Positions 16,684 through 27,729 of a DNA stretch of 64,000 nt are shown here, in pieces; the stretch's first letter is position 1, and every line of letters starts with the position of its first letter. Position numbers and translations under genes: made by a program. Origin of the DNA: Levilactobacillus mulengensis (lineage in GTDB: Bacteria > Bacillota > Bacilli > Lactobacillales > Lactobacillaceae). The notes below the pieces were generated by a model, which had not been told where the DNA came from, made no database searches, and saw only the letters and a list, made by a program, of their open reading frames with translations. Where the stretch lies: positions 62,001-126,000 of the forward strand of contig NZ_RHNW01000005.1 in assembly GCF_003946045.1 (NCBI RefSeq), read 5' to 3'.

Positions 16684-18042
16684 GTGCCAGATATGTTAAC
16701 TTTGTGGGCTGACATCAAAAAGCTGTTTAAAGAAAACAGTCAGACGACAGCCTACGCGACTTGGATTGAAACAGCCAAGCCGATTGCCCTGAACGGCAAC
16801 AAATTAACGTTGGAACTCCCATCACCCCTGCATCGTGATTACTGGACCCATCAACACCTGGACCAGCAATTGGTAGAATACGCATACCAAGCCGCTCACG
16901 AAGATATTCAGCCCGTTCTTATTTTGGAAGGGGAGCGTCAGCAACAAGCAACGCTCAAGGCCAAGACCGCAACCCCCGGGGAAGCTGTCCCAACCGAACC
17001 CACGCCAACCTTTATGAAGGAAACGGCGCTGAACTCCCGCTACACGTTTGACACTTTCGTCATCGGAAAAGGCAACCAAATGGCCCATGCTGCGGCCTTG
17101 GTCGTCTCCGAAGAACCCGGCGTGATGTACAATCCGCTGTTCTTTTATGGTGGCGTTGGGTTGGGCAAGACCCACTTGATGCACGCGATTGGCAACAAAA
17201 TGCTAGAAGATCGCCCAGACACCAAGGTCAAATACGTGACTAGCGAGGCTTTCACGAATGACTTTATTAATGCGATTCAAACCCGGACGCAGGAGCAGTT
17301 CCGTCAGGAGTACCGTAACGTTGATCTGCTACTGGTCGATGATATTCAGTTCTTCGCTAATAAGGAAGGAACGCAAGAAGAGTTCTTCCATACATTCAAT
17401 GCCCTCTACGACGACGGCAAGCAAATCGTGCTGACGTCTGACCGCTTACCCAACGAAATTCCTAAGCTGCAAGACCGCCTCGTTTCGCGGTTTGCCTGGG
17501 GATTATCCGTGGATATCACGCCGCCAGACTTGGAAACGCGAATCGCTATCTTACGGAATAAGGCCGATGCCGATCAAATTGACATCCCCGATGACACGCT
17601 CAGCTACATTGCTGGGCAAATCGATTCCAACGTCCGTGAATTAGAGGGTGCGCTGGCCCGCGTTCAGGCTTATTCGCAGTTGATGCACCAGCCAATTACC
17701 ACTGACTTGGCCGCAGAAGCGCTGAAGAGTTTGAACCTAGCCAATGCCAGTGATGCCATCACGATTCCCGTGATTCAAGACCGCGTGGCCGACTACTTTA
17801 ACGTTTCCCTCAAGGATTTAAAGGGGAAGAAACGCAAGAAAGCCATCGTGATGCCCCGGCAAATCGCCATGTACCTATCTCGTGAGCTGACCGAGGCGTC
17901 ACTGCCCCGCATCGGCAACGAGTTTGGCGGCAAGGACCACACCACGGTCATCCACGCTTACGATAAAATTACCGAATCGTTGAAGACCGACGCCGAGCTT
18001 CAAAAAGATATTGATAGTCTCAAAGATGAACTGCGGCGCTAG
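16684..18042 (+). CDS. dnaA: Chromosomal replication initiator DnaA
   Basis: 452 aa with GTG start behind AGGGGG. Domain I at the N-terminus ([20 protein letters not shown]), a short variable domain II (about residues 85-115), AAA+ domain III with Walker [16 protein letters not shown] and Walker [11 protein letters not shown], and domain IV with the DNA-binding signature [15 protein letters not shown] near the C-terminus. It binds the boxes on both sides of its own gene, melts the origin and loads the helicase (dnaB at 45 kb). Confidence 0.98.
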   Translation: MPDMLTLWADIKKLFKENSQTTAYATWIETAKPIALNGNKLTLELPSPLHRDYWTHQHLDQQLVEYAYQAAHEDIQPVLILEGERQQQATLKAKTATPGEAVPTEPTPTFMKETALNSRYTFDTFVIGKGNQMAHAAALVVSEEPGVMYNPLFFYGGVGLGKTHLMHAIGNKMLEDRPDTKVKYVTSEAFTNDFINAIQTRTQEQFRQEYRNVDLLLVDDIQFFANKEGTQEEFFHTFNALYDDGKQIVLTSDRLPNEIPKLQDRLVSRFAWGLSVDITPPDLETRIAILRNKADADQIDIPDDTLSYIAGQIDSNVRELEGALARVQAYSQLMHQPITTDLAAEALKSLNLANASDAITIPVIQDRVADYFNVSLKDLKGKKRKKAIVMPRQIAMYLSRELTEASLPRIGNEFGGKDHTTVIHAYDKITESLKTDAELQKDIDSLKDELRR

Positions 18043-18136
18043 GACGGATCGTCCCGGGTCACCCAATTTTGGCAGACTCGCGACGGTCTTTTTGTGACCA
18101 ACTGCGGTATGATTAATTAGGTCGCACCCAACACGG

Positions 18137-18285
18137 TGTGGATAAGAATCTAAAAACATCAAAGTTATCCACAAGTTATCCACAGGTGGAAAGACTAGTA
18201 ACACAGGATGTTCCTCAAAGTTATCCACAGAATACACCGCTCTACTACGGCTACTATTTTTTTCTTTTAATTAAGTTAAACTACT
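18137..18285. other. oriC: Downstream part of oriC: DnaA boxes, DnaA-trio and unwinding element
   Basis: Between dnaA and dnaN are four perfect boxes: TGTGGATAA at 18137, and TTATCCACA at 18165, 18176 and 18221. Twelve bases after the last one is CTACTACGGCTACTA (18242-18256), i.e. repeated trinucleotides matching the DnaA-trio (3-prime GAT on the opposite strand), then the AT-rich tract TTTTTTTCTTTTAATTAA. This order (box, GC-containing spacer, trios, AT-rich) is that of the Bacillus subtilis basal unwinding system. Strand opening most likely occurs here. Confidence 0.85.
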
Positions 18286-18311
18286 CGCACCACGAAAAGG
18301 AGTGTCAGTTT

Positions 18312-19451
18312 ATGAAATTCACCATCAACCGGGCTGCGTTCATTAAGGAACTGAACAACGTCTCCCGTGCCATCTCATCAAAGACCACGATTCCCATTTT
18401 GACGGGGTTAAAAATTGTTGCGAGTGACGCAGGGTTACTTTTAACTGGGTCCAATGCCGATATCTCTATTGAAACCCTAATTCGGGCCGATGATCCAGAT
18501 ATTGGTTTAAGTATTGATGAACCTGGTTCCATCGTCTTAACTGCCCGGTTCTTCAGTGAAATCGTCAAGCGGTTGCCTGAAAAGGAAATGACCGTGGCGG
18601 TTAAAGATGGTTTCCAAACAGAAATTACTTCTGGTGCCGCAGCCTTTAACATCAACGGCCAAGACGCCAACAACTATCCCCATTTGCCAGAAATTGATGC
18701 GGCTGATTCCGTCGTCCTGTCTGGCGCCGTCTTCAAGGAATTGATTGGCCAAACGGTTATTGCCGTTTCCAACCAAGAAAGTCGGCCGATCCTGACCGGG
18801 GTGCATTTCGTCTTATCTGAAGACCAGTTCCTAGCCGTCGCCACGGACAGTCACCGGTTGAGCCAACGTCAAATTGCATTGCCAACACACAGTGACGCCA
18901 CCTTTGACGTGATTATTCCGGGGAAGAGTCTGACCGAATTGTCCCGGATGATCGGGGATGACAAGGCTGACGTGAAGATGCAATTCTCAGAAAACCAAGT
19001 CCTCTTCCTGTTGGGTGACACGTCGTTCTACTCACGTTTACTGGAAGGTAATTACCCGGACACGTCGCGGTTGATTCCCAAGGAAGCCTCCACGACCGTT
19101 GAATTCGAAGCACCAGAATTGTTGTCCGCCGTTGAACGGGCCTCTCTGTTGTCTCACGAATCCCGGAACAACGTGGTTAAGCTAACGTTGACACCCGCCG
19201 ATAACCAGGTAACCATCTTCAGTAACTCGCCTGATGTCGGGAACGTTGAAGAAGAGTTGGCACCTAAGGCTCTTGACGGGGAAGATCTCGAAATTTCCTT
19301 CAACCCTGATTACATGAAGGATGCGCTGCGGTCATTTGGCCAAAGCACGATTCGCGTGGCCTTCACCTCAGCGTTGCGGCCATTCACGCTGGTCCCAACT
19401 GAAGATACCAGCAACTTCATTCAGTTGATCACGCCAGTGCGGACGTTCTAA
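18312..19451 (+). CDS. dnaN: DNA polymerase III beta subunit (sliding clamp)
   Basis: 379 aa from the ATG at 18312, chosen because AAAGGAG lies 9-15 bases upstream and the sequence MKFTINRAAFIKELNNVSRA is the normal clamp N-terminus; upstream in-frame codons fall within oriC. Three clamp domains in tandem and the C-terminal TLVPTEDTSNFIQLITPVRT, where the final ...ITPVR(T) is the invariant clamp ending. Encircles DNA as the processivity factor for the replisome. Confidence 0.97.
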   Translation: MKFTINRAAFIKELNNVSRAISSKTTIPILTGLKIVASDAGLLLTGSNADISIETLIRADDPDIGLSIDEPGSIVLTARFFSEIVKRLPEKEMTVAVKDGFQTEITSGAAAFNINGQDANNYPHLPEIDAADSVVLSGAVFKELIGQTVIAVSNQESRPILTGVHFVLSEDQFLAVATDSHRLSQRQIALPTHSDATFDVIIPGKSLTELSRMIGDDKADVKMQFSENQVLFLLGDTSFYSRLLEGNYPDTSRLIPKEASTTVEFEAPELLSAVERASLLSHESRNNVVKLTLTPADNQVTIFSNSPDVGNVEEELAPKALDGEDLEISFNPDYMKDALRSFGQSTIRVAFTSALRPFTLVPTEDTSNFIQLITPVRTF

Positions 19452-19484
19452 AATTTCACAAGCAGTTTCACAAGCCAATTCACA

Positions 19485-19518
19485 AGCGCTGTTTTCCTTC
19501 GGGGAGACGGCGCTTTTT
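19485..19518 (+). terminator. Strong terminator after dnaN
   Basis: A 13-bp stem AGCGCTGTTTTCC / GGGAGACGGCGCT closed by a TTCG tetraloop and followed by TTTTT, 34 bases past the dnaN stop. It separates dnaA-dnaN from the yaaA-recF-gyrBA unit. Confidence 0.9.
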
Positions 19519-20083
19519 CTGTACGATGTTCGTGATAAGGGGAAGATATGGTCGAGCCGACGGGTATCCGAGACAAGACAGACTGAAGCAAGCGGGAAGA
19601 GGTTCTGCTAGGACGAATTTTGTTGGCCACAGTCTGTGGTTTTCAAAAATGCCGACCATTGCTTCTAAAATTTGCGGCCCACGGTCTGGTGGCTGGTTAG
19701 GAGACTTGCACATAAAATTTGTTCTCCGTGAGTTGATCGGAGCATTTCACGCGGGACCGTCTGACAATCAGGCAGGTAGACTTGCCAATTTTTGGCAGGG
19801 TACTCGTGAAACCAAGCTAAATTCGCGGCAAAAATAGCCCATTGCGTGCGCATTTGACCGGAGTCAGACGTTACATAACGATTTTTATTGAATTTAAAGC
19901 TAAAAATTATGGGATTTCGGCCATAACCGGGCTATTTTTGATTCTGAGCAAAGTTACCGGTTTTTTAGCAAAAATATCAAGAATGGTATAAATCGTCTCA
20001 GACGGCAAAAATAAGGTTGTTCATCTGTACCTTTTCGTTAAAAAGCGGTATAATATAAGAGAAGAAAATTAAGGGGTGAAATT
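19519..20083. other. Long gap between dnaN and yaaA, no gene recognised
   Basis: About 565 bases, longer than usual for this junction. The left half is mixed-composition with a frame of roughly 100 codons (19526-19837) that lacks a ribosome site and resembles nothing; the right half is AT-rich with several A5 runs. A TATAAT at 20049-20054 in front of yaaA is a probable -10 box, with no clear -35. Could be decayed sequence or a leader region. Confidence 0.4.
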
Positions 20084-20311
20084 GTGAAAAAAGAAGTTTT
20101 CATTGAGACGCCCTACATGACTTTGGGCCAGATGCTCAAAGAAGAATCCGTTATCAGTACGGGCGGCCAAGCCAAATGGTATTTGCGGGAAAACACCGTA
20201 AACGTTAATGACGAGCCAGATAATCGGCGGGGCCGCAAGCTGTATCCAGGCGATACGGTGGAAGTACCTGAGGTAGGATTATTTTTTATACGCTCAAAGC
20301 AGGGTGAATAA
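20084..20311 (+). CDS. yaaA: S4-domain protein YaaA/RlbA
   Basis: 75 aa, GTG start behind AAGGGGTGA. Small S4-type RNA-binding fold: [20 protein letters not shown] and [20 protein letters not shown] (the typical xVxVNGExxxRRGxKLxxGD pattern). Family members bind rRNA and help ribosome maturation. Overlaps recF by one base (TAATG-type junction), so translational coupling is likely. Confidence 0.92.
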   Translation: MKKEVFIETPYMTLGQMLKEESVISTGGQAKWYLRENTVNVNDEPDNRRGRKLYPGDTVEVPEVGLFFIRSKQGE

Positions 20312-21462
20312 TGTATTTGCAAGAGTTGCAGTTGCAGCATTTTCGCAACTACCCGACTGCTGATCTGCAGCTGGGCAAGGGCATCAACGTTTTGTTGGGA
20401 GAAAATGCGCAGGGCAAGACCAATCTATTAGAGGCCATTTACGTGTTGGCGCTGACGCGCAGCCACCGGACGGCTAACGACCATGATTTGGTCAACTGGC
20501 AAGCCAAAACGGCGAAGGTCAGTGGCCGCGTGGTCAAAGCTGCCGGGTCGGTACCGTTGGAGCTGACTTTTTCGCGACAGGGAAAACGCGCCAAGGTAAA
20601 TCACCTGGAGCAGGCCCGCTTGTCCCAGTACGTGGGTCAGCTCAACGTGATTCTATTTGCGCCGGAAGACCTGGCCATTGTTAAGGGGGCGCCATCCGTG
20701 CGTCGCCGGTTCATGGACATGGAATTCGGTCAAATGAATCCCCGTTACCTCTACAACTTGAGTCAGTACCGCACGTTGTTAAAACAACGAAATCGCTACC
20801 TAAAGGATCTCCAGCACAAGCAAAAAAAGGACCTCCTTTTTTTGTCGGTGTTATCGGATCAATTGGCGGCGTATGGGGCTGAAATCATCGCGCAACGCTT
20901 GACCATGCTGCACAAGTTGGAGCATTGGGCCCAGGCGATTCATGCGGAGATTTCACAGCAACGTGAGGAATTGACGTTTCATTACGCCACACAGGTACCT
21001 GACGACCAGTTAACGGACGCCAAGACCATCTGTGCCGCGTTAACGGCACTTTACGCTAAGCAACGCGATAAGGAGCTTTACCAGGGGACAACGCTGGTGG
21101 GGCCGCATCGTGATGACTTGCATTTTCAGGTCAACGGCAAGAACGTTCAAACGTTCGGGTCGCAGGGCCAGCAGCGCACCACTGCGCTTAGTGTCAAGCT
21201 CGCTGAGATTGATTTGATGAAGGAAGAGACCGGGGAATACCCCGTGTTGCTTCTGGATGATGTGCTCTCTGAACTAGATGATGCCCGGCAGACCCACTTG
21301 CTGACGGCAATTCAGGATAAAGTCCAAACGTTTATTACCACCACCAGTTTGAGCGGTATCACCCGCCAACTGATTAAGGACCCAACCATTTTTCACGTGG
21401 CTGATGGGACCGTGGTGGCCGACGCGTCGCCAGATAACGACGCAGCAACAAAGGAGGATTAG
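20311..21462 (+). CDS. recF: DNA replication and repair protein RecF
   Basis: 383 aa SMC-like ATPase. Walker [21 protein letters not shown] (residues 31-50) with the conserved RSHR that follows, and the C-terminal signature/Walker B region [19 protein letters not shown] and [15 protein letters not shown]. Loads RecA on gapped DNA with RecO/RecR. Sits between yaaA and gyrB; 3 bases separate it from the GTG of gyrB. Confidence 0.97.
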   Translation: MYLQELQLQHFRNYPTADLQLGKGINVLLGENAQGKTNLLEAIYVLALTRSHRTANDHDLVNWQAKTAKVSGRVVKAAGSVPLELTFSRQGKRAKVNHLEQARLSQYVGQLNVILFAPEDLAIVKGAPSVRRRFMDMEFGQMNPRYLYNLSQYRTLLKQRNRYLKDLQHKQKKDLLFLSVLSDQLAAYGAEIIAQRLTMLHKLEHWAQAIHAEISQQREELTFHYATQVPDDQLTDAKTICAALTALYAKQRDKELYQGTTLVGPHRDDLHFQVNGKNVQTFGSQGQQRTTALSVKLAEIDLMKEETGEYPVLLLDDVLSELDDARQTHLLTAIQDKVQTFITTTSLSGITRQLIKDPTIFHVADGTVVADASPDNDAATKED

Positions 21463-21465
21463 GCA

Positions 21466-23412
21466 GTGGCTGATTACGAACATGAAACCAAAGCAGAACA
21501 GGCGAAGGAATACGATGCCAGCCAAATTCAAGTCTTAGAGGGCTTGGAAGCGGTTCGTAAGCGTCCCGGGATGTACATTGGCTCGACCAGCGCCCAAGGC
21601 CTGCACCATTTGGTCTGGGAAATTGTGGATAACGGGATTGATGAAGCCTTAGCGGGCTTTGCCAACGAAATCCACGTGACGGTCAACAAGGACAACAGTA
21701 TTACCGTGACCGATAATGGCCGGGGGATTCCAATCGATATTCAAAAAAAGACCGGGAAACCAGCGTTAGAAACGGTTTTCACTATCTTGCATGCCGGTGG
21801 TAAATTCGGCGGTGGCGGGTACAAGGTCTCCGGTGGTCTGCATGGGGTCGGGGCTTCCGTCGTGAACGCCCTGTCAACTGAACTGGATGCCCAAGTTATT
21901 CGTGGCGGCAAGAAGTACGGGATGACCTTTAACCGGGGCCACGTGGTCTCTCCAATGAAGGTGCTCGAAGAGGGCTTGCCCGAAGAACAACACGGCACGA
22001 TCGTTCACTTCCTGCCAGACCCAGATATCTTCCGGGAAACGACGACGTTTGATATCAAGACGTTGCGGACCCGGATCCGGGAACTGGCTTTCTTAAACAA
22101 GGGCTTACGCATCACCATCCGTGATGAACGTCCGGAAACGCCAACCGAAGACGATTTCCTCTATGAAGGTGGGATTCGCCACTACGTTGACTATTTAAAC
22201 GAAAACAAAGAAACCCTGTTCGAACCCCCAATTTACGTTGAAGGGGAAGAAAACGGGATTACGGTTGAAGTGGCCTTACAATACACTGATGATTACCACA
22301 ACAACCTGTTAACCTTTACCAACAACATCCACACCTACGAAGGTGGGACCCATGAAGAAGGGTTCAAGCGTGCTTTGACGCGGGTCGTGAACGATTACGC
22401 CCGGCAAAACAAGCTGATGAAGGACAACGAACCTAACCTGACCGGGGATGACGTCCGGGAAGGCTTGACCGCCGTGGTTTCCGTGAAACATCCGGATCCC
22501 CAATTTGAAGGTCAAACCAAGACCAAGTTAGGGAACTCAGATGCCCGGACCGCCGTGGATCACACGTTTGCTGACCACTTCATGCGTTTCTTAATGGAAC
22601 ACCCTGACGTGGCCCGCAAGGTCGTGGACAAGGGGACGCTGGCGTCTAAAGCCCGCGTTGCCGCTAAGCGTGCTCGAGAAGTTACCCGGAAGAAGAGTGG
22701 GTTGGAAATTTCTAACTTGCCTGGGAAATTGGCCGATAACACGTCCAAGGACCCGTCTATTTCCGAACTGTTCATTGTCGAAGGGGATTCCGCCGGTGGT
22801 TCTGCTAAGCAGGGTCGTTCGCGGTTGACTCAAGCTATCCTGCCAATTCGGGGGAAGATTTTGAACGTGGAAAAGGCCTCAATGGACCGGATTCTGGCTA
22901 ACGAAGAAATTCGTTCGCTGTTTACCGCCATGGGGACCGGCTTTGGTAACGATTTTGACGTGTCTAAAGCAAACTATCACAAACTAATTCTCATGACCGA
23001 TGCCGATGTCGATGGCGCCCATATCCGGACGCTCCTGCTGACGCTGGTCTACCGCTACATGCGGCCATTGCTGGATGCCGGTTACGTTTACATTGCTTGT
23101 CCACCGCTATACCGGGTGCGTCAAGGGAAGATGCAGCGTTACCTGGACAGCGACGATGAATTGAAAGAATTGCTGGGGCAGTTACCACCAGCACCAAAGC
23201 CTCAAATTCAACGGTACAAAGGGTTAGGGGAAATGGATGCCGAACAACTTTGGGATACCACGATGAACCCTGACAACCGACGGCTCTTGCGGGTTGACGC
23301 CGATGACGCCATCAACGCAGACCAAGTCTTTAGCATGCTGATGGGGGACAAGGTTGCTCCCCGGCGTGAATTCATTGAAGACAATGCCACCTTTGCTGAG
23401 TTGGATGTTTAG
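21466..23412 (+). CDS. gyrB: DNA gyrase subunit B
   Basis: 648 aa, GTG start behind AAGGAGG. GHKL ATPase with [17 protein letters not shown] and [23 protein letters not shown], then the transducer domain and the TOPRIM domain with [14 protein letters not shown] and [15 protein letters not shown], ending with the [18 protein letters not shown] tail. ATP-driven part of the enzyme that introduces negative supercoils; partner gyrA follows after 31 bases. Confidence 0.98.
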   Translation: MADYEHETKAEQAKEYDASQIQVLEGLEAVRKRPGMYIGSTSAQGLHHLVWEIVDNGIDEALAGFANEIHVTVNKDNSITVTDNGRGIPIDIQKKTGKPALETVFTILHAGGKFGGGGYKVSGGLHGVGASVVNALSTELDAQVIRGGKKYGMTFNRGHVVSPMKVLEEGLPEEQHGTIVHFLPDPDIFRETTTFDIKTLRTRIRELAFLNKGLRITIRDERPETPTEDDFLYEGGIRHYVDYLNENKETLFEPPIYVEGEENGITVEVALQYTDDYHNNLLTFTNNIHTYEGGTHEEGFKRALTRVVNDYARQNKLMKDNEPNLTGDDVREGLTAVVSVKHPDPQFEGQTKTKLGNSDARTAVDHTFADHFMRFLMEHPDVARKVVDKGTLASKARVAAKRAREVTRKKSGLEISNLPGKLADNTSKDPSISELFIVEGDSAGGSAKQGRSRLTQAILPIRGKILNVEKASMDRILANEEIRSLFTAMGTGFGNDFDVSKANYHKLILMTDADVDGAHIRTLLLTLVYRYMRPLLDAGYVYIACPPLYRVRQGKMQRYLDSDDELKELLGQLPPAPKPQIQRYKGLGEMDAEQLWDTTMNPDNRRLLRVDADDAINADQVFSMLMGDKVAPRREFIEDNATFAELDV

Positions 23413-23443
23413 GCAGTGTTAGGCAAGAACGGAGGGTAAAAAT

Positions 23444-26023
23444 TTGGCTGATGATCAAGATTATTTAGGTCGGATTACCGACGTTGACCTTTCACAAACC
23501 ATGCGAACATCCTTCTTGGATTACGCAATGAGTGTGATTGTTCAACGGGCGTTACCGGACGTGCGGGATGGCTTGAAGCCAGTCCACCGCCGGATTTTAT
23601 ACGATATGCATGAACTGGGGATTACGCCCGACAAGCCATTCCGGAAATCTGCCCGGATGGTCGGGGATGTCCTTGGGAAATACCATCCACATGGTGATTC
23701 CGCCGTGTACGAATCCATGGTCCGGATGGCGCAGGACTTCTCATACCGGTACATGTTAGTCGATGGGCATGGGAACTTTGGGTCTGTCGATGGTGATGGG
23801 GCCGCTGCCATGCGGTATACCGAAGCACGCCTGAGCAAAATTGCGATGGAAATGCTGCGGGACATCAACAAGGATACGATTGACTTTCAAGATAACTACG
23901 ATGGGTCCGAACGGGAACCCGTTGTCTTACCATCACGGTTTCCAAACCTCTTAGTTAACGGGGCTTCTGGGATCGCCGTGGGGATGGCAACGAACATTCC
24001 GCCGCACAACCTGACCGAAGTTATTAGTGCCCTGCACATTTTGATGGACAACCCAGATGCCAGCTTGGCTGACTTGATGGAGGCCTTACCTGGTCCCGAT
24101 TTCCCAACTGGTGGGATTGTGATGGGGAAAGCTGCCATTCGCCGGGCTTACGAGACCGGGAAGGGCACCATTACGCTGCGGGCCAAGGTCGATATCGAAG
24201 AAGAAAAGAACGGCAAGCAACGGATCGTGGCCACGGAAATTCCGTACATGGTCAACAAGGCTAAGCTGATTGAACGAATCGCTGAATTGGCCCGGGACAA
24301 GCGAATCGAAGGCATCACGGATGTCAACGATGAAACCGACCGGACTGGGATGCGTATCGTGATTGATGTTCGCCGCGATGCCAGTGCTGAAGTCATTTTG
24401 AACAACCTGTACAAGATGACCTTGATGCAGACCTCATTTGGAATCAACATGCTGGCCATTGTTAACGGGGCACCCAAGGTATTGGGCCTAAAGGCTATTT
24501 TGCAATACTACTTGGAATTCCAACTGGAAGTTATTCGGCGGCGGACGCAGTTTGAGCTGCGCAAAGCTGAGGCCCGGGCCCACATCCTGGAAGGGTTGCG
24601 GATCGCCCTGGACCACATCGATGCCATCATCACGATCATTCGGCAATCACAAACGGCCGAGGTCGCTAAGAATGAATTGATGACGCGTTACAGCCTGTCA
24701 GATAAGCAATCACAAGCCATTTTGGACATGCGGTTGGTTCGTCTGACCGGTTTGGAACGAGAAAAGGTCGAGAAGGAATACAATGATGTCATGGCAGCTA
24801 TCAAGGACGACAAGGAAATCTTGGCCTCCAAGGAACGCCAACAAGCCATCATTTACCAAGAATTACTCGATATTCAAAACAAGTTTGGGGATGCTCGTCG
24901 GACTGAATTAATGGTCGGTGAAGTCCTTAGCTTGGAAGACGAAGACTTGATTGCTGAAGAGGACGTCGTGGTTTCTTTGACCCACAACGGCTACATCAAG
25001 CGTCTGCCAACGTCTGAATTCAAGGCCCAAAACCGTGGAGGTAAAGGGGTTCAAGGCATGGGCGTGCACGATGATGATTTCATCGAGCACTTAGTCGCAA
25101 CGTCGACCCACGACATGCTGTTGTTCTTTACCAACACCGGGAAGGTCTACCGGATGAAGGGGTACGAAATCCCTGAATACGGGCGGACAGCCAAGGGGAT
25201 TCCGGTCATCAACCTGCTCGGCATCAACACCGACGAGCACGTTCAGGCCGTGATCAACGTGGCTAACCCTGGGAACAACGGCCAACGCGACCTGTTCTTT
25301 ACCACTGTGCAAGGAACGGTTAAGCGGACGCCAGTTGATGAATTTGCCAACATCCGCAGCAATGGGCTGAAGGCCATCAACTTAAAGGAAAACGATGAAC
25401 TGATCGACGTCGACATCATTGATGCCGCAGCCAACATGATCATCGGGACCCATTTGGGTTATGCTGTCAGCTTTGCCGCGCAGGACGTCCGTTCCATGGG
25501 GCGTTCCGCTACCGGGGTTCGCGGGATTCGTTTACGCGAGAACGATTACGTTATTGGTGCCAGCGTCCTCAAGCCGGACAGCCACGTGTTTGTCATTTCC
25601 GAAAAGGGTTATGGGAAGCAAACGGCCGCCAGCGAATACCCAATCAAGGGTCGGGGCGGTAAAGGAATCAAGACCGTGAACGTGACCGCCAAGAACGGTC
25701 CGTTAGCCGGGTTGACCACCTTGGATGGTGACGAAGACCTGATGTTAGTGACCAACAAGGGCGTCATGATCCGCTTTAGCGGGGCTGACGTTTCTGAAAC
25801 GGGTCGGGCAACCTTAGGGGTTCACCTGATTCGCTTGGCCGATGACACGGCCGTTGCGACCATGGCGAAGGTTGCCAAGGAAGACGAGTCGACTGACGAT
25901 GATGCCACGACTGCCGGCGAGACCACTGCACCAGCTGAGGATTCAGCTAGTGACGCGGCCACTACGCCAGTTACAGGCGATGGTCAGGCAACGACGCCGG
26001 ATTCCGACGCACCAGAAGCCTAA
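23444..26023 (+). CDS. gyrA: DNA gyrase subunit A
   Basis: 859 aa, TTG start behind GGAGGG. N-terminal breakage-reunion domain with [19 protein letters not shown], quinolone-region [19 protein letters not shown] with Ser and Glu at the usual resistance positions (wild type), and catalytic Tyr in [12 protein letters not shown]-terminal beta-pinwheel with GyrA box QNRGGKG that identifies gyrase rather than topo IV. The last 45 residues or so form an Asp/Thr/Ala-rich low-complexity acidic tail. Terminated at 26042-26070. Confidence 0.98.
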   Translation: MADDQDYLGRITDVDLSQTMRTSFLDYAMSVIVQRALPDVRDGLKPVHRRILYDMHELGITPDKPFRKSARMVGDVLGKYHPHGDSAVYESMVRMAQDFSYRYMLVDGHGNFGSVDGDGAAAMRYTEARLSKIAMEMLRDINKDTIDFQDNYDGSEREPVVLPSRFPNLLVNGASGIAVGMATNIPPHNLTEVISALHILMDNPDASLADLMEALPGPDFPTGGIVMGKAAIRRAYETGKGTITLRAKVDIEEEKNGKQRIVATEIPYMVNKAKLIERIAELARDKRIEGITDVNDETDRTGMRIVIDVRRDASAEVILNNLYKMTLMQTSFGINMLAIVNGAPKVLGLKAILQYYLEFQLEVIRRRTQFELRKAEARAHILEGLRIALDHIDAIITIIRQSQTAEVAKNELMTRYSLSDKQSQAILDMRLVRLTGLEREKVEKEYNDVMAAIKDDKEILASKERQQAIIYQELLDIQNKFGDARRTELMVGEVLSLEDEDLIAEEDVVVSLTHNGYIKRLPTSEFKAQNRGGKGVQGMGVHDDDFIEHLVATSTHDMLLFFTNTGKVYRMKGYEIPEYGRTAKGIPVINLLGINTDEHVQAVINVANPGNNGQRDLFFTTVQGTVKRTPVDEFANIRSNGLKAINLKENDELIDVDIIDAAANMIIGTHLGYAVSFAAQDVRSMGRSATGVRGIRLRENDYVIGASVLKPDSHVFVISEKGYGKQTAASEYPIKGRGGKGIKTVNVTAKNGPLAGLTTLDGDEDLMLVTNKGVMIRFSGADVSETGRATLGVHLIRLADDTAVATMAKVAKEDESTDDDATTAGETTAPAEDSASDAATTPVTGDGQATTPDSDAPEA

Positions 26024-26041
26024 TTAAAGTGTTTTTTAGAG

Positions 26042-26070
26042 AGCTCTGCCAATTTGGTGGAGCTTTTTTT
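26042..26070 (+). terminator. Terminator after gyrA
   Basis: Stem AGCTCTGCCA / TGGTGGAGCT followed by TTTTTTT, 20 bases past the gyrA stop. The following 26071-26315 is AT-rich and holds only the upstream region of the next gene. Confidence 0.88.
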
Positions 26071-26315
26071 GTCGTTATGGCTTGCGGGTAATTCGAGTTG
26101 GCTATTTGTATGCATCTAACCAATTGTTAGCAGAAGTAGTTAATCTATTTAGTTAGTATCTATAGAAAATAAAAGGCTTAACTATCGCTTATATATCAGC
26201 AATCTGATATTAAATATTTAAATAATTGTATATGGTTTAATCTGTTTACTTTCTCTTGCCGATTTGGTATCTTAGCCTTAACGAAACTTGACGGAAATTA
26301 GACTGGAGGAGAATC

Positions 26316-27095
26316 ATGACGTTTGAAATGGTTGGGAGCTACTTACAAAGATGTCGGCAACAACGGGGACTGGCGTTGACCGCCCTGGCGACGCGACTGT
26401 GTCCGTTAAATGTGTTGGCAGCCATCGAACAGGGGCAGCAAACCCCAAGTGTGGCGCAGCTGACGCAACTCTACCGGCAACTGGGTATCGTGCGTAATCA
26501 GCCGTTGCCACAGAGCTACCCCATTCAGCGTCTGCCGACGTTTAGTCAGCAACTGCAGTCTTGGTGGCAAAACCAGAAATACAGCGAGCTGGTCGCTAAT
26601 ATCGCCGCTGGTGACGTGCTCCACCGCTTGACGACGGATACGGATCGGCAGGCCGTGCTGTATTACTACGGCCGGTCACTAGCCATCATTGGGGATGTCG
26701 AGGCGGCCGAGCTCCATTTGCGCGCGGGCTTGATGTTCATGACGCCCCAGCACCCTAAGCAATACCGTTCATTAGACTTGTTGTTGATGGCTGCGGAAAA
26801 TGCAGTGAGCGTGCAGATCAGTCAGACGCCCAATTTTGATGGATTCGAACGGGCGTGGACCATCATGCAACAGAAACGGGTACTGGACAATCCGGCTAAT
26901 TTGCCAGCCGTTTATTATCAGTATGCCCAGAGTCTGTTACAGTGCAACGCACCCGCTGAGGCCAGTCGCGTGCTCCGGGAAGGTATTCAGTGGAGTCAGG
27001 AGCAGCGACTAGCTTATTTGCTGCCGGACAGCTACTTGCTGTTGGCGTTGGCTTTGAAGATGGTGCCTGGTCGAGTGGAAGCGGAATTATCATAG
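26316..27095 (+). CDS. XRE-family regulator with TPR-like C-terminal region (RRNPP-like)
   Basis: 259 aa. N-terminal helix-turn-helix: VGSYLQRCRQQRGLALTALA and LAAIEQGQQTPSVAQLTQLY (residues 5-55). The rest is helical with repeats such as YYYGRSLAIIGDVEAAELHL and YYQYAQSLLQCNAPAEASRV that look like tetratricopeptide units, the layout of Rgg/PlcR-type peptide-responsive regulators. No small pheromone gene seen next to it. Strong GGAGGAG site. Inserted between gyrA and rpsF, which are usually neighbours in lactobacilli. Confidence 0.7.
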   Translation: MTFEMVGSYLQRCRQQRGLALTALATRLCPLNVLAAIEQGQQTPSVAQLTQLYRQLGIVRNQPLPQSYPIQRLPTFSQQLQSWWQNQKYSELVANIAAGDVLHRLTTDTDRQAVLYYYGRSLAIIGDVEAAELHLRAGLMFMTPQHPKQYRSLDLLLMAAENAVSVQISQTPNFDGFERAWTIMQQKRVLDNPANLPAVYYQYAQSLLQCNAPAEASRVLREGIQWSQEQRLAYLLPDSYLLLALALKMVPGRVEAELS

Positions 27096-27277
27096 GCTGA
27101 GCGCAACGGGATGGTTACGCCGAGTGAGGTAAACGTCCCATTGCTGGTGCATGCGAGACGTTCCGTCCTGGCAGTTGCAAATTAATTGAAAAAATTTCAA
27201 AAATAAAAAAACATTTGGTCTTCTTTTACGGAGTTAACCTATGTAACGTAAGCAACCACCCATCGGTCGGCCCCGAT

Positions 27278-27306
27278 TTGCTTAAGATTGCATTCTATGC
27301 TATACT
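27278..27306 (+). promoter_or_regulatory. Promoter of rpsF-ssb-rpsR
   Basis: TTGCTT (27278-27283) and TATACT (27301-27306) with a 17-base spacer and an extended TGC before the -10. About 90 bases of leader follow before rpsF. Confidence 0.7.
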
Positions 27307-27390
27307 ACTAGCTTGTGAGTATCTGGCTTACGCTAGTGTCTCTCCTTGCTCCCACATTGCAGTGGGGGCCTGAAGTCCATAAGGAGGTGT
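27307..27390 (+). promoter_or_regulatory. Structured rpsF leader, possible S6:S18 autoregulatory RNA
   Basis: The leader folds into two local hairpins: CTAGC ... GCTAG (about 27308-27336) and GCTCCCAC ATTGCA GTGGGGGC (about 27349-27370), just ahead of AAGGAGGTG. In many bacteria an rpsF leader binds the S6:S18 dimer; position and size fit, but I could not align it to the known motif. Confidence 0.4.
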
Positions 27391-27397
27391 AACATTC

Positions 27398-27694
27398 ATG
27401 GAAACTACTAAATACGAAATCACCTACATCATTCGTCCAGATCTTGACGATGCCGCTAAAACCGCTCTGGTTGAACGCTTCGACAAGTTACTGACTGACA
27501 ACGGTGCAGAATTGATCAACTCGAAAGACTGGTCAAAGCGTCGGTTCGCATACGAAATTGGTGGCTTTAACGAAGGTATCTACCACGTTATCACGTTAAA
27601 CGCTACTGATGACGCAGCTTTAAACGAATTCGACCGTTTAGCTAAGATCAACGACAGCATCTTACGTCACATGATCGTTAAGCGCGAAGATTAA
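27398..27694 (+). CDS. rpsF: 30S ribosomal protein S6
   Basis: 98 aa. Starts [20 protein letters not shown] and contains [20 protein letters not shown], the S6 hallmark (RRLAYEIxxxxEGxY). Ends [20 protein letters not shown]. Binds S18 on the platform of the small subunit; S18 (rpsR) is two genes downstream. AAGGAGGTG site. Confidence 0.97.
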   Translation: METTKYEITYIIRPDLDDAAKTALVERFDKLLTDNGAELINSKDWSKRRFAYEIGGFNEGIYHVITLNATDDAALNEFDRLAKINDSILRHMIVKRED

Positions 27695-27729
27695 TTTAAA
27701 CTTTAACTATTGAGAGGAGTTATTCAGCA

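Noticed and set aside
19526-19837. 103-codon frame after dnaN
   Set aside because: No ribosome site, no recognisable motif; kept only as part of the unexplained gap.
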